Source: an uncultured Flavobacteriales bacterium (GTDB lineage: Bacteria; Bacteroidota; Bacteroidia; Flavobacteriales; UBA1820). From it: a stretch of 29,823 bases of DNA. Position 1 is the first letter of the stretch. Each line of letters starts with the position of its first letter. The stretch covers positions 1-29,823 of the forward strand of contig CAUHQV010000030.1 of assembly GCA_959608625.1 (NCBI GenBank), read 5' to 3'. Of this stretch, positions 1-7,833 are shown in pieces. The notes under the pieces are model-generated. The model did not search any database. It worked only from the letters and a program-made list of their open reading frames with translations, and was not told where the DNA came from. Made by a program: the position numbers and the translations under genes.

Positions 1-20
1 CTTATATCTTTGTAAGAGCC

Positions 21-287
21 ATGCTTGCCCTTCCGCCAAAATCTATTTCCGGTCGTGGCTTGAACCCGCAGGAAAAGTTCGAGAACGGGATGAACGGCTT
101 CACTACGGTAGCGTCTCTTGCGATCCCGACTAAAATACCCGCATTAGCAGGCACGAAACAAGGCATATCCTTTCAGGAGTTTTCCAAAGCGATGAAGGGG
201 AGCTATAAAGGGCAGGGGTACGGCCGGGGACAGCAACTGAAAATTAAATGGGCGATTATAAACAAAATGAGTTGCATTTGGAGTTAA
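21..287 (+). CDS. Unrecognised ORF, possibly the end of a gene cut by the left edge
   Basis: An 88-residue ORF without recognisable domain, signal peptide or membrane segment. It is Gly/Lys-rich in its second half (around GSYKGQGYGRGQQ). The frame is open back to the left edge of the window, so it may be the 3' part of a larger gene. Against that, a TATCTTTG box at 5-12 resembles a Bacteroidetes -7 element, which would give a very short leader before the ATG at 21. Its 3' end overlaps the next small ORF (248-370) in another frame. Whether it is translated is uncertain. Confidence 0.35.
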   Translation: MLALPPKSISGRGLNPQEKFENGMNGFTTVASLAIPTKIPALAGTKQGISFQEFSKAMKGSYKGQGYGRGQQLKIKWAIINKMSCIWS

Positions 288-370
288 ATACGTCAAGACC
301 CAGAGAGGCGATGGAATATGCCATACAACTTACGGGCGAAGTGATCAATCAGCAAAATAAAAAACCATGA
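248..370 (+). CDS. Small unknown protein, possibly coupled to the next ORF
   Basis: A 40-residue ORF beginning MGDYKQNELHLELN and ending INQQNKKP. A stop codon lies directly before the ATG (245-247), so this start is the upstream limit. Its TGA overlaps the ATG of the next ORF as ATGA (367-370), an arrangement typical of translational coupling. No domain is recognised. The coupling is the main argument that it is real; its short length and unusual composition keep confidence low. Confidence 0.3.
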   Translation: MGDYKQNELHLELNTSRPREAMEYAIQLTGEVINQQNKKP

Positions 371-549
371 GTCCTAAATTTGTATACCGGTGGTCGGTCA
401 TTCATTCTATCGGCGCATGGATACTAGCCTTATTGAGCCGTAAATCTACAGAGTATTTTCTGGAAGAGCATGACAGAATGTGTTTTCTGACCGGAGAGAT
501 CCTGTTTGTATTGGTCGTGTTTCTGGGATTTGTAATATTCTATTTATAA
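367..549 (+). CDS. Small membrane protein, unknown function
   Basis: A 60-residue protein with a strongly hydrophobic C-terminal helix (about residues 42-60, ILFVLVVFLGFVIFYL) and a weaker hydrophobic stretch near residues 10-24 (VIHSIGAWILALL). It could be a one- or two-span inner-membrane protein. Its start overlaps the stop of the 248-370 ORF by four bases. No family is recognised, and nothing nearby suggests a function. Confidence 0.4.
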   Translation: MSPKFVYRWSVIHSIGAWILALLSRKSTEYFLEEHDRMCFLTGEILFVLVVFLGFVIFYL

Positions 550-655
550 TCCTTGTCGTGTGGCTTTCGATGGTAAACCCGGTTCTGGCAATATTCTAAA
601 GAGAATACGGTACGATGAAGGACAGATGGCATGGCTTCAAAATGGACAAAATCAA

Positions 656-826
656 TTACGACGGGTTGAAATGGTCAAAAGAAAGTTTTGCCTTATTATG
701 GACTTTCGGATATTTCATATCCTGCGGATCCGCATTATAGACGCTTTCTACCGGCCGCAACCGGTCTTGTGCGGAAACGTTTGCTGCATATAGCCCAAAA
801 AAGAGCACAAAGAGTATTTTTTTCAT
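656..826 (-). CDS. Small secreted peptide/protein, unknown function
   Basis: This 56-residue ORF was too short for routine ORF listing. It starts MKKILFVLFFGLYAANVSA followed by QD, a textbook signal peptide with a likely cleavage after VSA. The mature part (about 36 residues) is RLRPVESVYNADPQDMKYP and onward, ending FDHFNPS. A TAAATTTG -7 box lies at 849-856 on the same strand, 22 bases upstream of the ATG. After the stop, the next frame stays open for about 39 codons (down to about position 550), so the gene may be the frameshifted remnant of a roughly 95-residue secreted protein. Family unknown. Confidence 0.5.
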   Translation of the reverse strand: MKKILFVLFFGLYAANVSAQDRLRPVESVYNADPQDMKYPKVHNKAKLSFDHFNPS

Positions 827-848
827 GACACCAGATTGATTGCCCGTC

Positions 849-856
849 CAAATTTA
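849..856 (-). promoter_or_regulatory. -7 box of the small secreted protein gene
   Basis: Minus-strand TAAATTTG matches the Bacteroidetes TAnnTTTG -7 element. No TTTG is seen at the right distance for a -33 element. It would give a 5' leader of about 15 bases. Confidence 0.4.
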
Positions 857-1004
857 ATGTAATCTTGGCAAACCGGCGAAATAAGCCCGAGTTTATTGAG
901 GTTGAAAAACGTTTGTTTTGCCAAATCGCGATAATTGGAAATATTTAGTATTGAAATGTTACCCGTATGAATTTTGTAATCTAAAAATATATATTTTTAC
1001 CGTC

Positions 1005-1023
1005 TTACAGGTGTTTCCTGTAA
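1005..1023. repeat. Perfect inverted repeat upstream of a lipoprotein gene
   Basis: TTACAGG and CCTGTAA, seven bases each, are separated by five bases (TGTTT). The repeat lies about 53 bases upstream of the lipoprotein start at 1076. There is no T-run after it, so it is not an intrinsic terminator; an operator or leader hairpin is possible. Confidence 0.35.
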
Positions 1024-1075
1024 ATTTTGATCCGCCCGCGAAGAAAATCATTTTAAACTACTTAAAAAAACACTT

Positions 1076-1774
1076 ATGAAGCGAGTGCAACTATTATTGT
1101 GGATGGCGATTTTCAGCGCATCATGCGCCCCTTCAAAATTCCTGACCTCGGTACAACCTGCCGAAATACAAGAAATGCTGAAAATCGAGCCTATTTCCCA
1201 TATTTCGCTTGTTGAAAAGGGGGATGAACCTGCTTACAATGATTCCATTTCAAAAAGTACGGAAATTATCCTGAACGAATCGCTGGCTGGACTCGGAGAA
1301 AAACTCCATTTATGCCCGGAAGAACAAAAAACGGCCGATTCTTTGGAAAGAAAAGCGCTGAAAAAAGAAATAGATCTTTTGATCCTTTCTGTAGAGCAGA
1401 ATAAAAAAAAGAAAATCACGACCCCCATTACCCCATTAATAGATTCGATACTGACTGCAAATAATAAAAGATTTGGGCTGGTTATCACCCAGCAAGGGTT
1501 TACCCGAAGTAAACGAAATTATCGCGGCCAGATCGCGAAAGGGCTGGGGATTGGCATTTTAACACTGGGAATGTTTTATACGGTTCCCTACAAAGCAAAT
1601 TCGATGATTTACGCACTGATTGTCGATAGTAAGGATAAAAATGTGACATTCTGTAATAGATCTTTCATCCTGGACCAAGAACCCACGAAAAGAGAAAATA
1701 TTGACAAACAGTTGCGTAAGATCTTTGAAAATCATCTTTGGAAACGCGAGGATCCTCCGGTTTTTGAATACTAA
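1076..1774 (+). CDS. Lipoprotein of unknown function
   Basis: A 232-residue protein with an N-terminal signal ending FSASCAPSK; Cys17 is the probable lipidated residue, so the protein is predicted on the periplasmic face or outer membrane. The body is Lys/Glu-rich. A Gly-rich hydrophobic stretch at about residues 155-172 (KGLGIGILTLGMFYTVPY) could be a membrane-inserting segment or a buried beta strand. The ATG follows an A-rich stretch (CTTAAAAAAACACTT), as is common for Bacteroidetes starts. No named family is recognised. The seven-base inverted repeat at 1005-1023 lies in its upstream region. Confidence 0.75.
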   Translation: MKRVQLLLWMAIFSASCAPSKFLTSVQPAEIQEMLKIEPISHISLVEKGDEPAYNDSISKSTEIILNESLAGLGEKLHLCPEEQKTADSLERKALKKEIDLLILSVEQNKKKKITTPITPLIDSILTANNKRFGLVITQQGFTRSKRNYRGQIAKGLGIGILTLGMFYTVPYKANSMIYALIVDSKDKNVTFCNRSFILDQEPTKRENIDKQLRKIFENHLWKREDPPVFEY

Positions 1775-1832
1775 GCTCCCGATGGTCTATGCCATCGAAA
1801 GGATAAAAGATTGAAACTGTCTCAAAGCGAAG

Positions 1833-2732
1833 TTAAAACTCTTTTTTATTTTTGATGGCCCGGCTAAAGAATTTCCAGATCTCCTCGCCGGTATCGAGGT
1901 CTTCTTTGCCCCAGGCATGCGAACCGCCCGCGACCTCATACAGCCACACCTCGTTGCCGCCGGTACCGTCCACGAATTTATGTGTGATCACGCAATGGCC
2001 GTTCCCCGGGGTCTTCCCAGCCAACGTATCCGTCAATTCCTGCGTACACCGGTTTTTGGCCACCCAATAGTTTACTGCCACAGGCACCGGCAGGTAAGCC
2101 CCCCAGCCGCCTTCATCTTTCAGATCGCCCGTCCATTCGGATATCCGGTCTTCCGTTCCATGTATTTCGAACAACGGGATCGCTTTGGGGCATTCATACG
2201 CCCGGTACATAGACAACAAGGTCAGCCCCGCCACCGGTGCCACCGCCGCGAACACGTCCGGACGGCGGTAAGCCAGCAGATAACACATTTCCCCTCCGTT
2301 GGAAATCCCCGTGCAAAACGTGTTTTCCCGGCTCAAATGAAATTTCTGCTGTACATGCCCGGCCAATTCGCAAAGAAAGTGAACGTCGTCCACCGTCATA
2401 TCCTGCTGGAAAGGATAGCCCACATTCCAGCACGTATTGCCCCGGGTATCTTTTATCCCCTGCGGATAACACACGGCGAAACCCTGTTTATCGGCCACCG
2501 CGTCCATATCGTATTCCGCCGGATTGGCCCGGCCCGTATAACCATGCAAGACGAACACCAGCGGGGCATCCGGGGGCAACCCATCGGGCAGGTGCATAAT
2601 ATAAGACCGCTCGATCCCGTCCACCGTATGGGTGTACGTTTTGTTCACCATTGCCTCCCGGGACTGGGCGCCGGCAAAAAACGACGTTTGCAGCAAAATG
2701 CAAAGGATTACGGTGATCCGTACTTGTTTCAT
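1833..2732 (-). CDS. Secreted esterase, feruloyl-esterase / PHB-depolymerase-like alpha/beta hydrolase
   Basis: A 299-residue exported alpha/beta hydrolase resembling the LpqC/feruloyl esterase/poly(3-hydroxybutyrate) depolymerase group (CE1-like). Visible catalytic residues are Ser144 in GISNGG, Asp195 in HGTEDR and His272 in GGSHAWG; the HGY oxyanion motif (LVFVLHGYTG) lies near residue 64. The start at 2732 was chosen because MKQVRITVILCILLQTSFFAGAQ is a signal peptide; a longer upstream extension would bury it and run past the promoter. Its promoter is at 2809-2839. It lies downstream of the rhamnosidase on the same strand, which suggests removal of ester groups (feruloyl, acetyl or similar) from plant polysaccharide, but the substrate is inferred only. 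Confidence 0.85.
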   Translation of the reverse strand: MKQVRITVILCILLQTSFFAGAQSREAMVNKTYTHTVDGIERSYIMHLPDGLPPDAPLVFVLHGYTGRANPAEYDMDAVADKQGFAVCYPQGIKDTRGNTCWNVGYPFQQDMTVDDVHFLCELAGHVQQKFHLSRENTFCTGISNGGEMCYLLAYRRPDVFAAVAPVAGLTLLSMYRAYECPKAIPLFEIHGTEDRISEWTGDLKDEGGWGAYLPVPVAVNYWVAKNRCTQELTDTLAGKTPGNGHCVITHKFVDGTGGNEVWLYEVAGGSHAWGKEDLDTGEEIWKFFSRAIKNKKEF

Positions 2733-2808
2733 GGCAGATTTTAGATTTATTTTTAACGTGAAAGTGAAATTTGCGGGCCGTTCGTACGCCCCCGCACACA
2801 GGCCTATA

Positions 2809-2839
2809 CAAATATAGTGAAAGCCTAGTGCCATTCAAA
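2809..2839 (-). promoter_or_regulatory. Promoter of the esterase gene
   Basis: Minus strand: TTTG (2836-2839), 19 bases, TATATTTG (2809-2816). This is an exact match to the Bacteroidetes -33/-7 consensus and gives a leader of about 70 bases. Confidence 0.75.
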
Positions 2840-2981
2840 TTTGTTCGAAAATGGCCGAAGCGTATCCTACATTATTCAAATGTAAGAAAAACCACAGGAG
2901 GAAGAGTCTTCCGCCCGATAGAATTTAACCCCGTCGATCGTTTCACGGCAGAATTCATTCCTCTGCTTTTACCGCTCAGTA

Positions 2982-5714
2982 TTATACGTCGAACGTGTAT
3001 TCGCCCGAGCGGACTTCGTATACGGCATACCCGTCTTCCATTTCCTTGTAGACAGCATTCCCGTCCGGAGCATCCGAGCCGTTTACCCGCACACTGCCTC
3101 CCGATGCCACAGGCACATACACGGTCGCCGTAGAACCTACCGGAGCTTTCACCCACAAGGTAAACCCGTCGGCGTGGCGGTCCCAACGCACACCAGCCGG
3201 GCCGTAAGGGGTTTGGCTCTCATACCCCGCCCAGGTAATATCCGCCACCGGCTGCGGGCGGAAAACGATATGGCGGTAGCCCGGCCGCGCCGGGTCGGCG
3301 TTCATCCCGGCCAGTTTGCGGTAAAACCAGGTGAGCGAGCCACCAAACATCGGATGGTTGCGGGAATTTTTGCCATCCCACTGCTCCCAGGTGGTCGTAG
3401 CCCCCTGTTCGATCCAATGGCCGAAACTGGGATAGTCCCGCTTGTTGAGCGCCTGGTAGGCCATTTCGTTGAGCCCGTTTTCGGCCAATACCTCAAAGAG
3501 GAACTGCGTGCCGAAAATACCGGTATCCAAATTTCCGCCGTTATTTTCCAAATCTCGCTTCAGCGAAGCGACTACCCGGGCGCGGCACGAGTCGGGGACG
3601 CCCATCTTCAAGGCGAAAACATTGCCCCCGTAACGGCCGTAAGTGCCCTTCTGGGGATCGTAAAACCGCTTATGGAAAGCCTCTTTCGTTCGCTCGGCCA
3701 ATTCGCGGCACGTCCGCTCGTCGTCTGTCTTTCCCAACACAGCCGCAGCGCGAGCCGTCAAATCGGCACACCGCCACAAAAAGAACGTATGTACCATCGG
3801 CGTAGGCGGAAAATCATAGGCCGGACACCAGTCGCCCAGGTTTTTCCAGGGGCACGGGTCTTTCATCCACATCGTGCCGTCGGACTCTATCCAGTTCCCC
3901 ATGAAACGGACCTGCTCTTTCATCGCCTCGAAATTCTCCTCCAGCATATCCTTATCTCCATAATGGACATAGAATTCCCAGGGCATGATATTCATCGCCG
4001 ATCCCCAGGCCACACCGCCCCCGCAGCCGGGCTCCCAAGGCGCCCCGTTGGGGACGTATCCCGTTTCAGGGTTTTGGGCGCCCCAGATATCGCGGATCCA
4101 TTTACGGTAGAACGCCCCGGCATCCAGGTTGTGCATCACCGTGACACAGGCCACTTGACCATCGCCCGTATAAGCCGCCCGCTCCCGGTGCGGGCAATCG
4201 CTCGCCACACCCCCGTGCATATTGTCGGTCTGGCTACGCAGCCATATTCGGTTGATCGTATTGAACAAAGGGTTGGAACACTCGAACTGTCCCGTCGTGC
4301 GCACGTCGCTGTACACGGCTTCGGCCGTTACCTGCTCCGGACGGAGTTCTCCCGGCCAGCCTGTAATCTCCGCCTCCCGGAACACGAACCAGGTAAAACG
4401 CGCATGGTAGGATTCCAAGCCATCGCCTTTCATCGTGTAGGTATTGGCTCCCATCGGGGATTCGCTGATGTAACGGATATCTATCGTTTGTCCTTCCGGT
4501 CCCTGCACATCCTTCAGATGCAGCCAACCCGATATTTCCTGCCCGAAATCCAATTTATAATGTCCCTCGCCGAGTTTTTCGATTTTTACCGGTTTCAATT
4601 CCTCCATCACCCGGTCCGGCGGGCCGTTCTGGGCCACCAGTTTTCCTTCAGGAGCTTTACGCTGCGCCACGGTTTGCCAGGCGCTGTCGTCGAAACCGGG
4701 CGCATCCCAGCCGGGCTGCTCCTCCCGGGCATCGTAATGTTCCCCTATATAAAGCCCGTCCAGCACAATCGGCCCCGGGGCGGCTTTCCAAGTGGTATCG
4801 CTCACAATGATATCCTCCGATCCGTCGGTATACATGATATGCAACTGACCGATGAACCGGGGCGACCCATAAGGCATCACCCAACGGTATTCCACGTCGT
4901 AGAACCCGTTTCCGAGCATGGCCCCCAGTACGTTCTCTCCGGGCCGTATCCGATCGGTCACCTCATAGGCAGGGTACATCACCCGGTATTCGCGGAAATT
5001 GTCCTCCACGGGTATCTGCCGGTTTTCCAGCCCGGGGCGTTTCCCGTAATTGGTCTGATTGGGGGACAGCACATCGAGGCCCACCTTTTCGCCATTGAGG
5101 GACAGATCGAAATACCCCAGGCCGGTTCCGTAAAACCAAGCCGAAGCGATCTTTTTACCTTTATCCACTTTGAATGATTTGCGCAGCATCGGCACCGGCG
5201 GGGTCTGTTTTTCGCCCGAAGTCTCGATGGATTCCTCCCCCTGCCATGGGGCTCCTATCCATTGCGCCTGCCACTGGGCGGGATCGAGAATACCCATGTG
5301 CCACCGCGCCGGCTCGCTCCATCCGGATGCTTTTCCATCACCGTCCCATACCCGGACTCTCCACCAGCAATCCTGGCGGGATTCCAGGGGTTTACCTTGG
5401 TACTTGATCAGGATAGATTCATCACTTGTAACCTGCCCGCTGTCCCACCGGTCGGCTTTCCCTTTTCGCAGATTTTCTTCGCTGGAAGCCACCTGTATTT
5501 GCCAGGCGCTCTGAGCCAGCCCCCGGCGGTCGGTACGGGGCATATTGACCCACGACAAGCGGGGTTGCGGGACATCCGCCACGGTGGGGCTTTCCTGGTA
5601 TTCGCAGGTCAGGTCTTCGGGAAATATCCCTGCGGACGATCCGCAGGCGGAAAATAAAAACAACAGCCCGGCCGCAATGGCGGCCCCGAAAGAGTGGGGG
5701 AAAATTCTTTTCAT
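2982..5714 (-). CDS. Alpha-L-rhamnosidase, GH78, lipoprotein
   Basis: A 910-residue glycoside hydrolase of family 78 that releases terminal alpha-L-rhamnose from plant glycans or flavonoid glycosides. The start at 5714 gives a lipoprotein signal MKRIFPHSFGAAIAAG ending LFLFSACGSS (Cys near residue 23). The N-terminal beta domains include the family's typical opening (RLSW near residue 53, CWWRVRVWDGDGKASGWSEPA further on). The catalytic (alpha/alpha)6 barrel carries the GH78 signature DCPHRERAAYTGDGQ: Asp506, Glu511 and Asp518 have the spacing of the known catalytic acids D567/E572/D579 of Bacillus RhaB. Glu777 in TTWEQWDG is the candidate general base. The C-terminal beta domain ends in YEVRSGEYTFDV. 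It is not accompanied by SusC/SusD genes in this window, unlike a full polysaccharide utilisation locus. Confidence 0.95.
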   Translation of the reverse strand: MKRIFPHSFGAAIAAGLLFLFSACGSSAGIFPEDLTCEYQESPTVADVPQPRLSWVNMPRTDRRGLAQSAWQIQVASSEENLRKGKADRWDSGQVTSDESILIKYQGKPLESRQDCWWRVRVWDGDGKASGWSEPARWHMGILDPAQWQAQWIGAPWQGEESIETSGEKQTPPVPMLRKSFKVDKGKKIASAWFYGTGLGYFDLSLNGEKVGLDVLSPNQTNYGKRPGLENRQIPVEDNFREYRVMYPAYEVTDRIRPGENVLGAMLGNGFYDVEYRWVMPYGSPRFIGQLHIMYTDGSEDIIVSDTTWKAAPGPIVLDGLYIGEHYDAREEQPGWDAPGFDDSAWQTVAQRKAPEGKLVAQNGPPDRVMEELKPVKIEKLGEGHYKLDFGQEISGWLHLKDVQGPEGQTIDIRYISESPMGANTYTMKGDGLESYHARFTWFVFREAEITGWPGELRPEQVTAEAVYSDVRTTGQFECSNPLFNTINRIWLRSQTDNMHGGVASDCPHRERAAYTGDGQVACVTVMHNLDAGAFYRKWIRDIWGAQNPETGYVPNGAPWEPGCGGGVAWGSAMNIMPWEFYVHYGDKDMLEENFEAMKEQVRFMGNWIESDGTMWMKDPCPWKNLGDWCPAYDFPPTPMVHTFFLWRCADLTARAAAVLGKTDDERTCRELAERTKEAFHKRFYDPQKGTYGRYGGNVFALKMGVPDSCRARVVASLKRDLENNGGNLDTGIFGTQFLFEVLAENGLNEMAYQALNKRDYPSFGHWIEQGATTTWEQWDGKNSRNHPMFGGSLTWFYRKLAGMNADPARPGYRHIVFRPQPVADITWAGYESQTPYGPAGVRWDRHADGFTLWVKAPVGSTATVYVPVASGGSVRVNGSDAPDGNAVYKEMEDGYAVYEVRSGEYTFDV

Positions 5715-5768
5715 AGTTTCGAGTCGTATAGTGATCGTATCCGGAGGCCAAGGACACCCTTGTTTTCG

Positions 5769-5776
5769 CAAAAATA
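5769..5776 (-). promoter_or_regulatory. -7 box of the rhamnosidase gene
   Basis: Minus-strand TATTTTTG matches TAnnTTTG, 54 bases upstream of the chosen start. No clear TTTG lies 19-20 bases upstream of it. Confidence 0.4.
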
Positions 5777-5859
5777 CGATTTTCAGTGGATTTGCCCGGC
5801 TGTCTTGCAAAAGAGGGTAAAAAGACTTAATTTTAGGGAACCCATAAAAACGCAAAACC

Positions 5860-6411
5860 ATGAAAACCGCGCTCATTATCGCCGCTCTCCTGATGGCCCT
5901 CGTCCTGCTGGTCTATACCTACTTCGGAGGCTTCCGCAAAATACGCTTCCGCCGGGAAAAACAAGGAGGCGAGACCGGTGTGTACCGGCATGCCGTGGGG
6001 GATTACAGCAAATCGGGAGAGGTAGTGAACGATGTCTACCATCGCCTGCTGGACGGCGAAAAGATTCCCACCGCCAAAGGTTTCGGCGTCTACTACGACA
6101 ATCCGAAGAAAGTGGAGAAAAGCCGCCTGCGCTCCGACCTGGGCTGTCTCGTGGAAGGCCTGGACGCCGGGCAGGTAAAAACCCTGGAGGAAAAATACGA
6201 TGTGATGACCCTGCCGGAAGGCGATTATATAGTCACCGAATTCCCCTATAAAGGCCGTATGTCCGTAGTGATGGGCGTGGTCAAAGTATATCCCGCCCTC
6301 GAAAAATACTGCCGGGCCGCCGGCATCCCGGACGAAAGCCCGGTAACCGAGATATACGATGTGCCCGGCAAAAAGATCGTCTACCGCAAGCAAGTAGATG
6401 CTTCTAAGTAA
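5860..6411 (+). CDS. Membrane-anchored GyrI-like domain protein
   Basis: A 183-residue protein with one N-terminal membrane helix (residues 3-22, ALIIAALLMALVLLVYTYF), then a domain resembling the GyrI-like/SHS2 small-molecule-binding fold. Typical features are an amphipathic helix (SGEVVNDVYHRLLDG), a strand with FGVYYDNPKKV, then RSDLGCLVEG and the segment LPEGDYIVTEFPYKG. Without an N-terminal DNA-binding domain it is not an AraC/MerR regulator; a ligand-binding or protein-inhibiting role is possible but not shown. Family assignment rests on motif resemblance only. It is divergent from the rhamnosidase gene, sharing an intergenic region of 145 bases. Confidence 0.6.
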   Translation: MKTALIIAALLMALVLLVYTYFGGFRKIRFRREKQGGETGVYRHAVGDYSKSGEVVNDVYHRLLDGEKIPTAKGFGVYYDNPKKVEKSRLRSDLGCLVEGLDAGQVKTLEEKYDVMTLPEGDYIVTEFPYKGRMSVVMGVVKVYPALEKYCRAAGIPDESPVTEIYDVPGKKIVYRKQVDASK

Positions 6412-6440
6412 TCCGGCGAAAATCCCGGAATGGAAAAACA

Positions 6441-6472
6441 TTTGTTTTTTATTTCTTTTTTGATTATATTTG
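6441..6472 (+). promoter_or_regulatory. Promoter of the frameshifted gene
   Basis: TTTG (6441-6444), 20 bases, TATATTTG (6465-6472) matches the Bacteroidetes consensus. It lies 29 bases upstream of the ATG at 6502. Confidence 0.7.
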
Positions 6473-6501
6473 AGTTGTAACATTAATCCAATTCCAAACA
6501 A

Positions 6502-6995
6502 ATGAATGATGAAGTAAACCAATACAGGGAGAGAACTATAGATTTTAGTTCTTACAATACAAATGGATTCCCGACAGAAGGAGGAGGTTTGATAAACGGT
6601 GCTTTTAAGGTAAAAGGATATGCACGGATTTACCAAATTCCTTCAAAACAATGGATGGTCTCCGTAGGAGCTGTTGCAGAGATTGTCAATGTCACTCAAG
6701 GTATGTAAATATACAGGGAAGTGTAACCCTGTTTGTAAACGGCTCCCGGCATGATGAAAAAAGCATGCAAAGAGAAGGGGTCAGTCTACATATGCCATGC
6801 GATTACGACTTGGGGGTTGCTTCATTTGCCCTTCCTCCGAAAGGCCGAATAGAAATGAATATAAATGTCAGCTATTATGTGGACATTCCTGGAGGGGGCG
6901 CTGTCGGCAGTAATTTAATAAAAGACATAAAATATGCCCTTTCCCGATTTAGCGGAAAATTAATTGGGAAGTCTCAAGTAATGATTTATCCCTGA
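6502..6995 (+). pseudogene. Unknown protein gene broken by a one-base frameshift
   Basis: Two overlapping frames read as one protein of about 164 residues. The first part (6502-6708) starts MNDEVNQYRERTIDFSSY and stops right after VNVTQGM. The second part continues in another frame from about 6703 as YVNIQGSVTLFVNGSRHDEK to IGKSQVMIYP at 6995. Restoring one base in GGTATG near 6702-6704 would give VNVTQGYVNIQGSV. There is no slippery heptamer, so programmed shifting is not supported; a real mutation or a sequence error is more likely. The composition suggests a beta-rich domain (alternating hydrophobic strands, GRIEMNINVSYYVDIPGG). There is no signal peptide and no recognised family. The intact promoter at 6441-6472 suggests recent loss or an error. 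Confidence 0.6.
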
Positions 6996-7027
6996 CTATT
7001 TTCTATTTTTACATAAATTTAGCTTGC

Positions 7028-7666
7028 ATGAAAATAATCTTCTTACTCCTTGTCCCGCTTTTGCTGTTCTGTTGCAAAGGGGAAAAATCGGCAGAAACCG
7101 ACCCCCGCTCGGCAGCCTACAACGACCGGGCCATAGAAAAGATACAGCATTTTATGCGCGAAGGGACGCCGGACACTACCGGACTCGCACAGGCCGGCAC
7201 CCGGGCCGACTCGGCGCGGGTACTGTTCAAGAACATCGTAGACAGTTGCCAGATTCTGCTGGATTCCGCGGTGATGTATTCCCCGGATCATTATTTGTAC
7301 TATTCACAGAAAGCAATGTTCTACGCCTATTGCGCGGATTACCGAAATTCATACAAGTGGATCGTAAAAGCCCTCGAAAAAAAAGATATCCCGGAAATCC
7401 GGCTTTATACAGGGATGCTGCTATACAAGATGGGAAAAGAAAATCAGGCGCAGGAAGAGTATGCCCAGGTGATCCGGCAGTATGAAAAGCGCGATACTCT
7501 ATCCGATGGGGATGTATACAATTACGCCTTCGCCCTAAGCCTTATCGGGGAAAAAGAAAAAGCCGCACAGGTGATCGGCACGCAAATAAAAGATACTTTA
7601 CTGAAAAAAGAGCTGTCGGGAACGGTCGCCGGTGGTAAAGAAATAATAGATGCCATGATGCCCTGA
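7028..7666 (+). CDS. TPR-like lipoprotein, first of a related pair
   Basis: A 212-residue protein with a signal peptide MKIIFLLLVPLLLFCCKGEK; the Cys15/Cys16 pair suggests lipidation, although the lipobox is not canonical. The mature part looks all-helical with tetratricopeptide-like helix pairs: SAVMYSPDHYLYYSQKAMFYAY, then RNSYKWIVKALEKK, YTGMLLYKMGKENQAQEEY and YNYAFALSLIGEKEKAAQVIG. TPR-like proteins usually act as binding scaffolds; no partner is evident. The segment around residues 75-100 resembles the same region of the lipoprotein at 7834-8475 (VDSAISYDPENVLYYYQKSGF), so the two are probably old tandem paralogues. Confidence 0.75.
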   Translation: MKIIFLLLVPLLLFCCKGEKSAETDPRSAAYNDRAIEKIQHFMREGTPDTTGLAQAGTRADSARVLFKNIVDSCQILLDSAVMYSPDHYLYYSQKAMFYAYCADYRNSYKWIVKALEKKDIPEIRLYTGMLLYKMGKENQAQEEYAQVIRQYEKRDTLSDGDVYNYAFALSLIGEKEKAAQVIGTQIKDTLLKKELSGTVAGGKEIIDAMMP

Positions 7667-7676
7667 CAATGGGGCA

Positions 7677-7802
7677 GTGAAAAGCAGTACCATAAAAACA
7701 ATTGACATAGCGAAACCCCAATGGCGCAAAGTCCTGCCGGAAGAGTTGAGCATCGGCGGTATTTATAAAATATTCGGAAAAATCCGGGAGGAGATCAATT
7801 AA
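7677..7802 (+). CDS. Possible small ORF with GTG start
   Basis: A 41-residue ORF read from a GTG at 7677 in the gap between the two TPR-like lipoprotein genes: MKSSTIKTIDIAKPQW and on to IFGKIREEIN. Its sequence looks protein-like, but its stop codon directly precedes the -7 box of the next gene and no ribosome binding site is clear. It may be a gene remnant or chance. No function is recognised. Confidence 0.2.
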   Translation: MKSSTIKTIDIAKPQWRKVLPEELSIGGIYKIFGKIREEIN

Positions 7803-7805
7803 TCC

Positions 7806-7813
7806 TATATTTG
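7806..7813 (+). promoter_or_regulatory. -7 box of the second TPR-like lipoprotein gene
   Basis: TATATTTG matches TAnnTTTG, 20 bases before the ATG at 7834. No TTTG is found at -33, so the promoter may be weak or activator-dependent. Confidence 0.5.
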
Positions 7814-7833
7814 TGGTGTAATTCCCTTCCCGT

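Noticed and set aside
560..793. Plus-strand 77-residue ORF
   Set aside because: It is antisense to the small secreted protein gene, has no start context, and reads as a low-quality Arg-rich shadow frame.
1780..1797. Hairpin CGATGG/CCATCG between convergent genes as terminator
   Set aside because: Only six pairs and no T-run on either side.
6690..6712. Programmed ribosomal frameshift in the 6502-6995 gene
   Set aside because: No slippery heptamer or following stem is visible at the junction.
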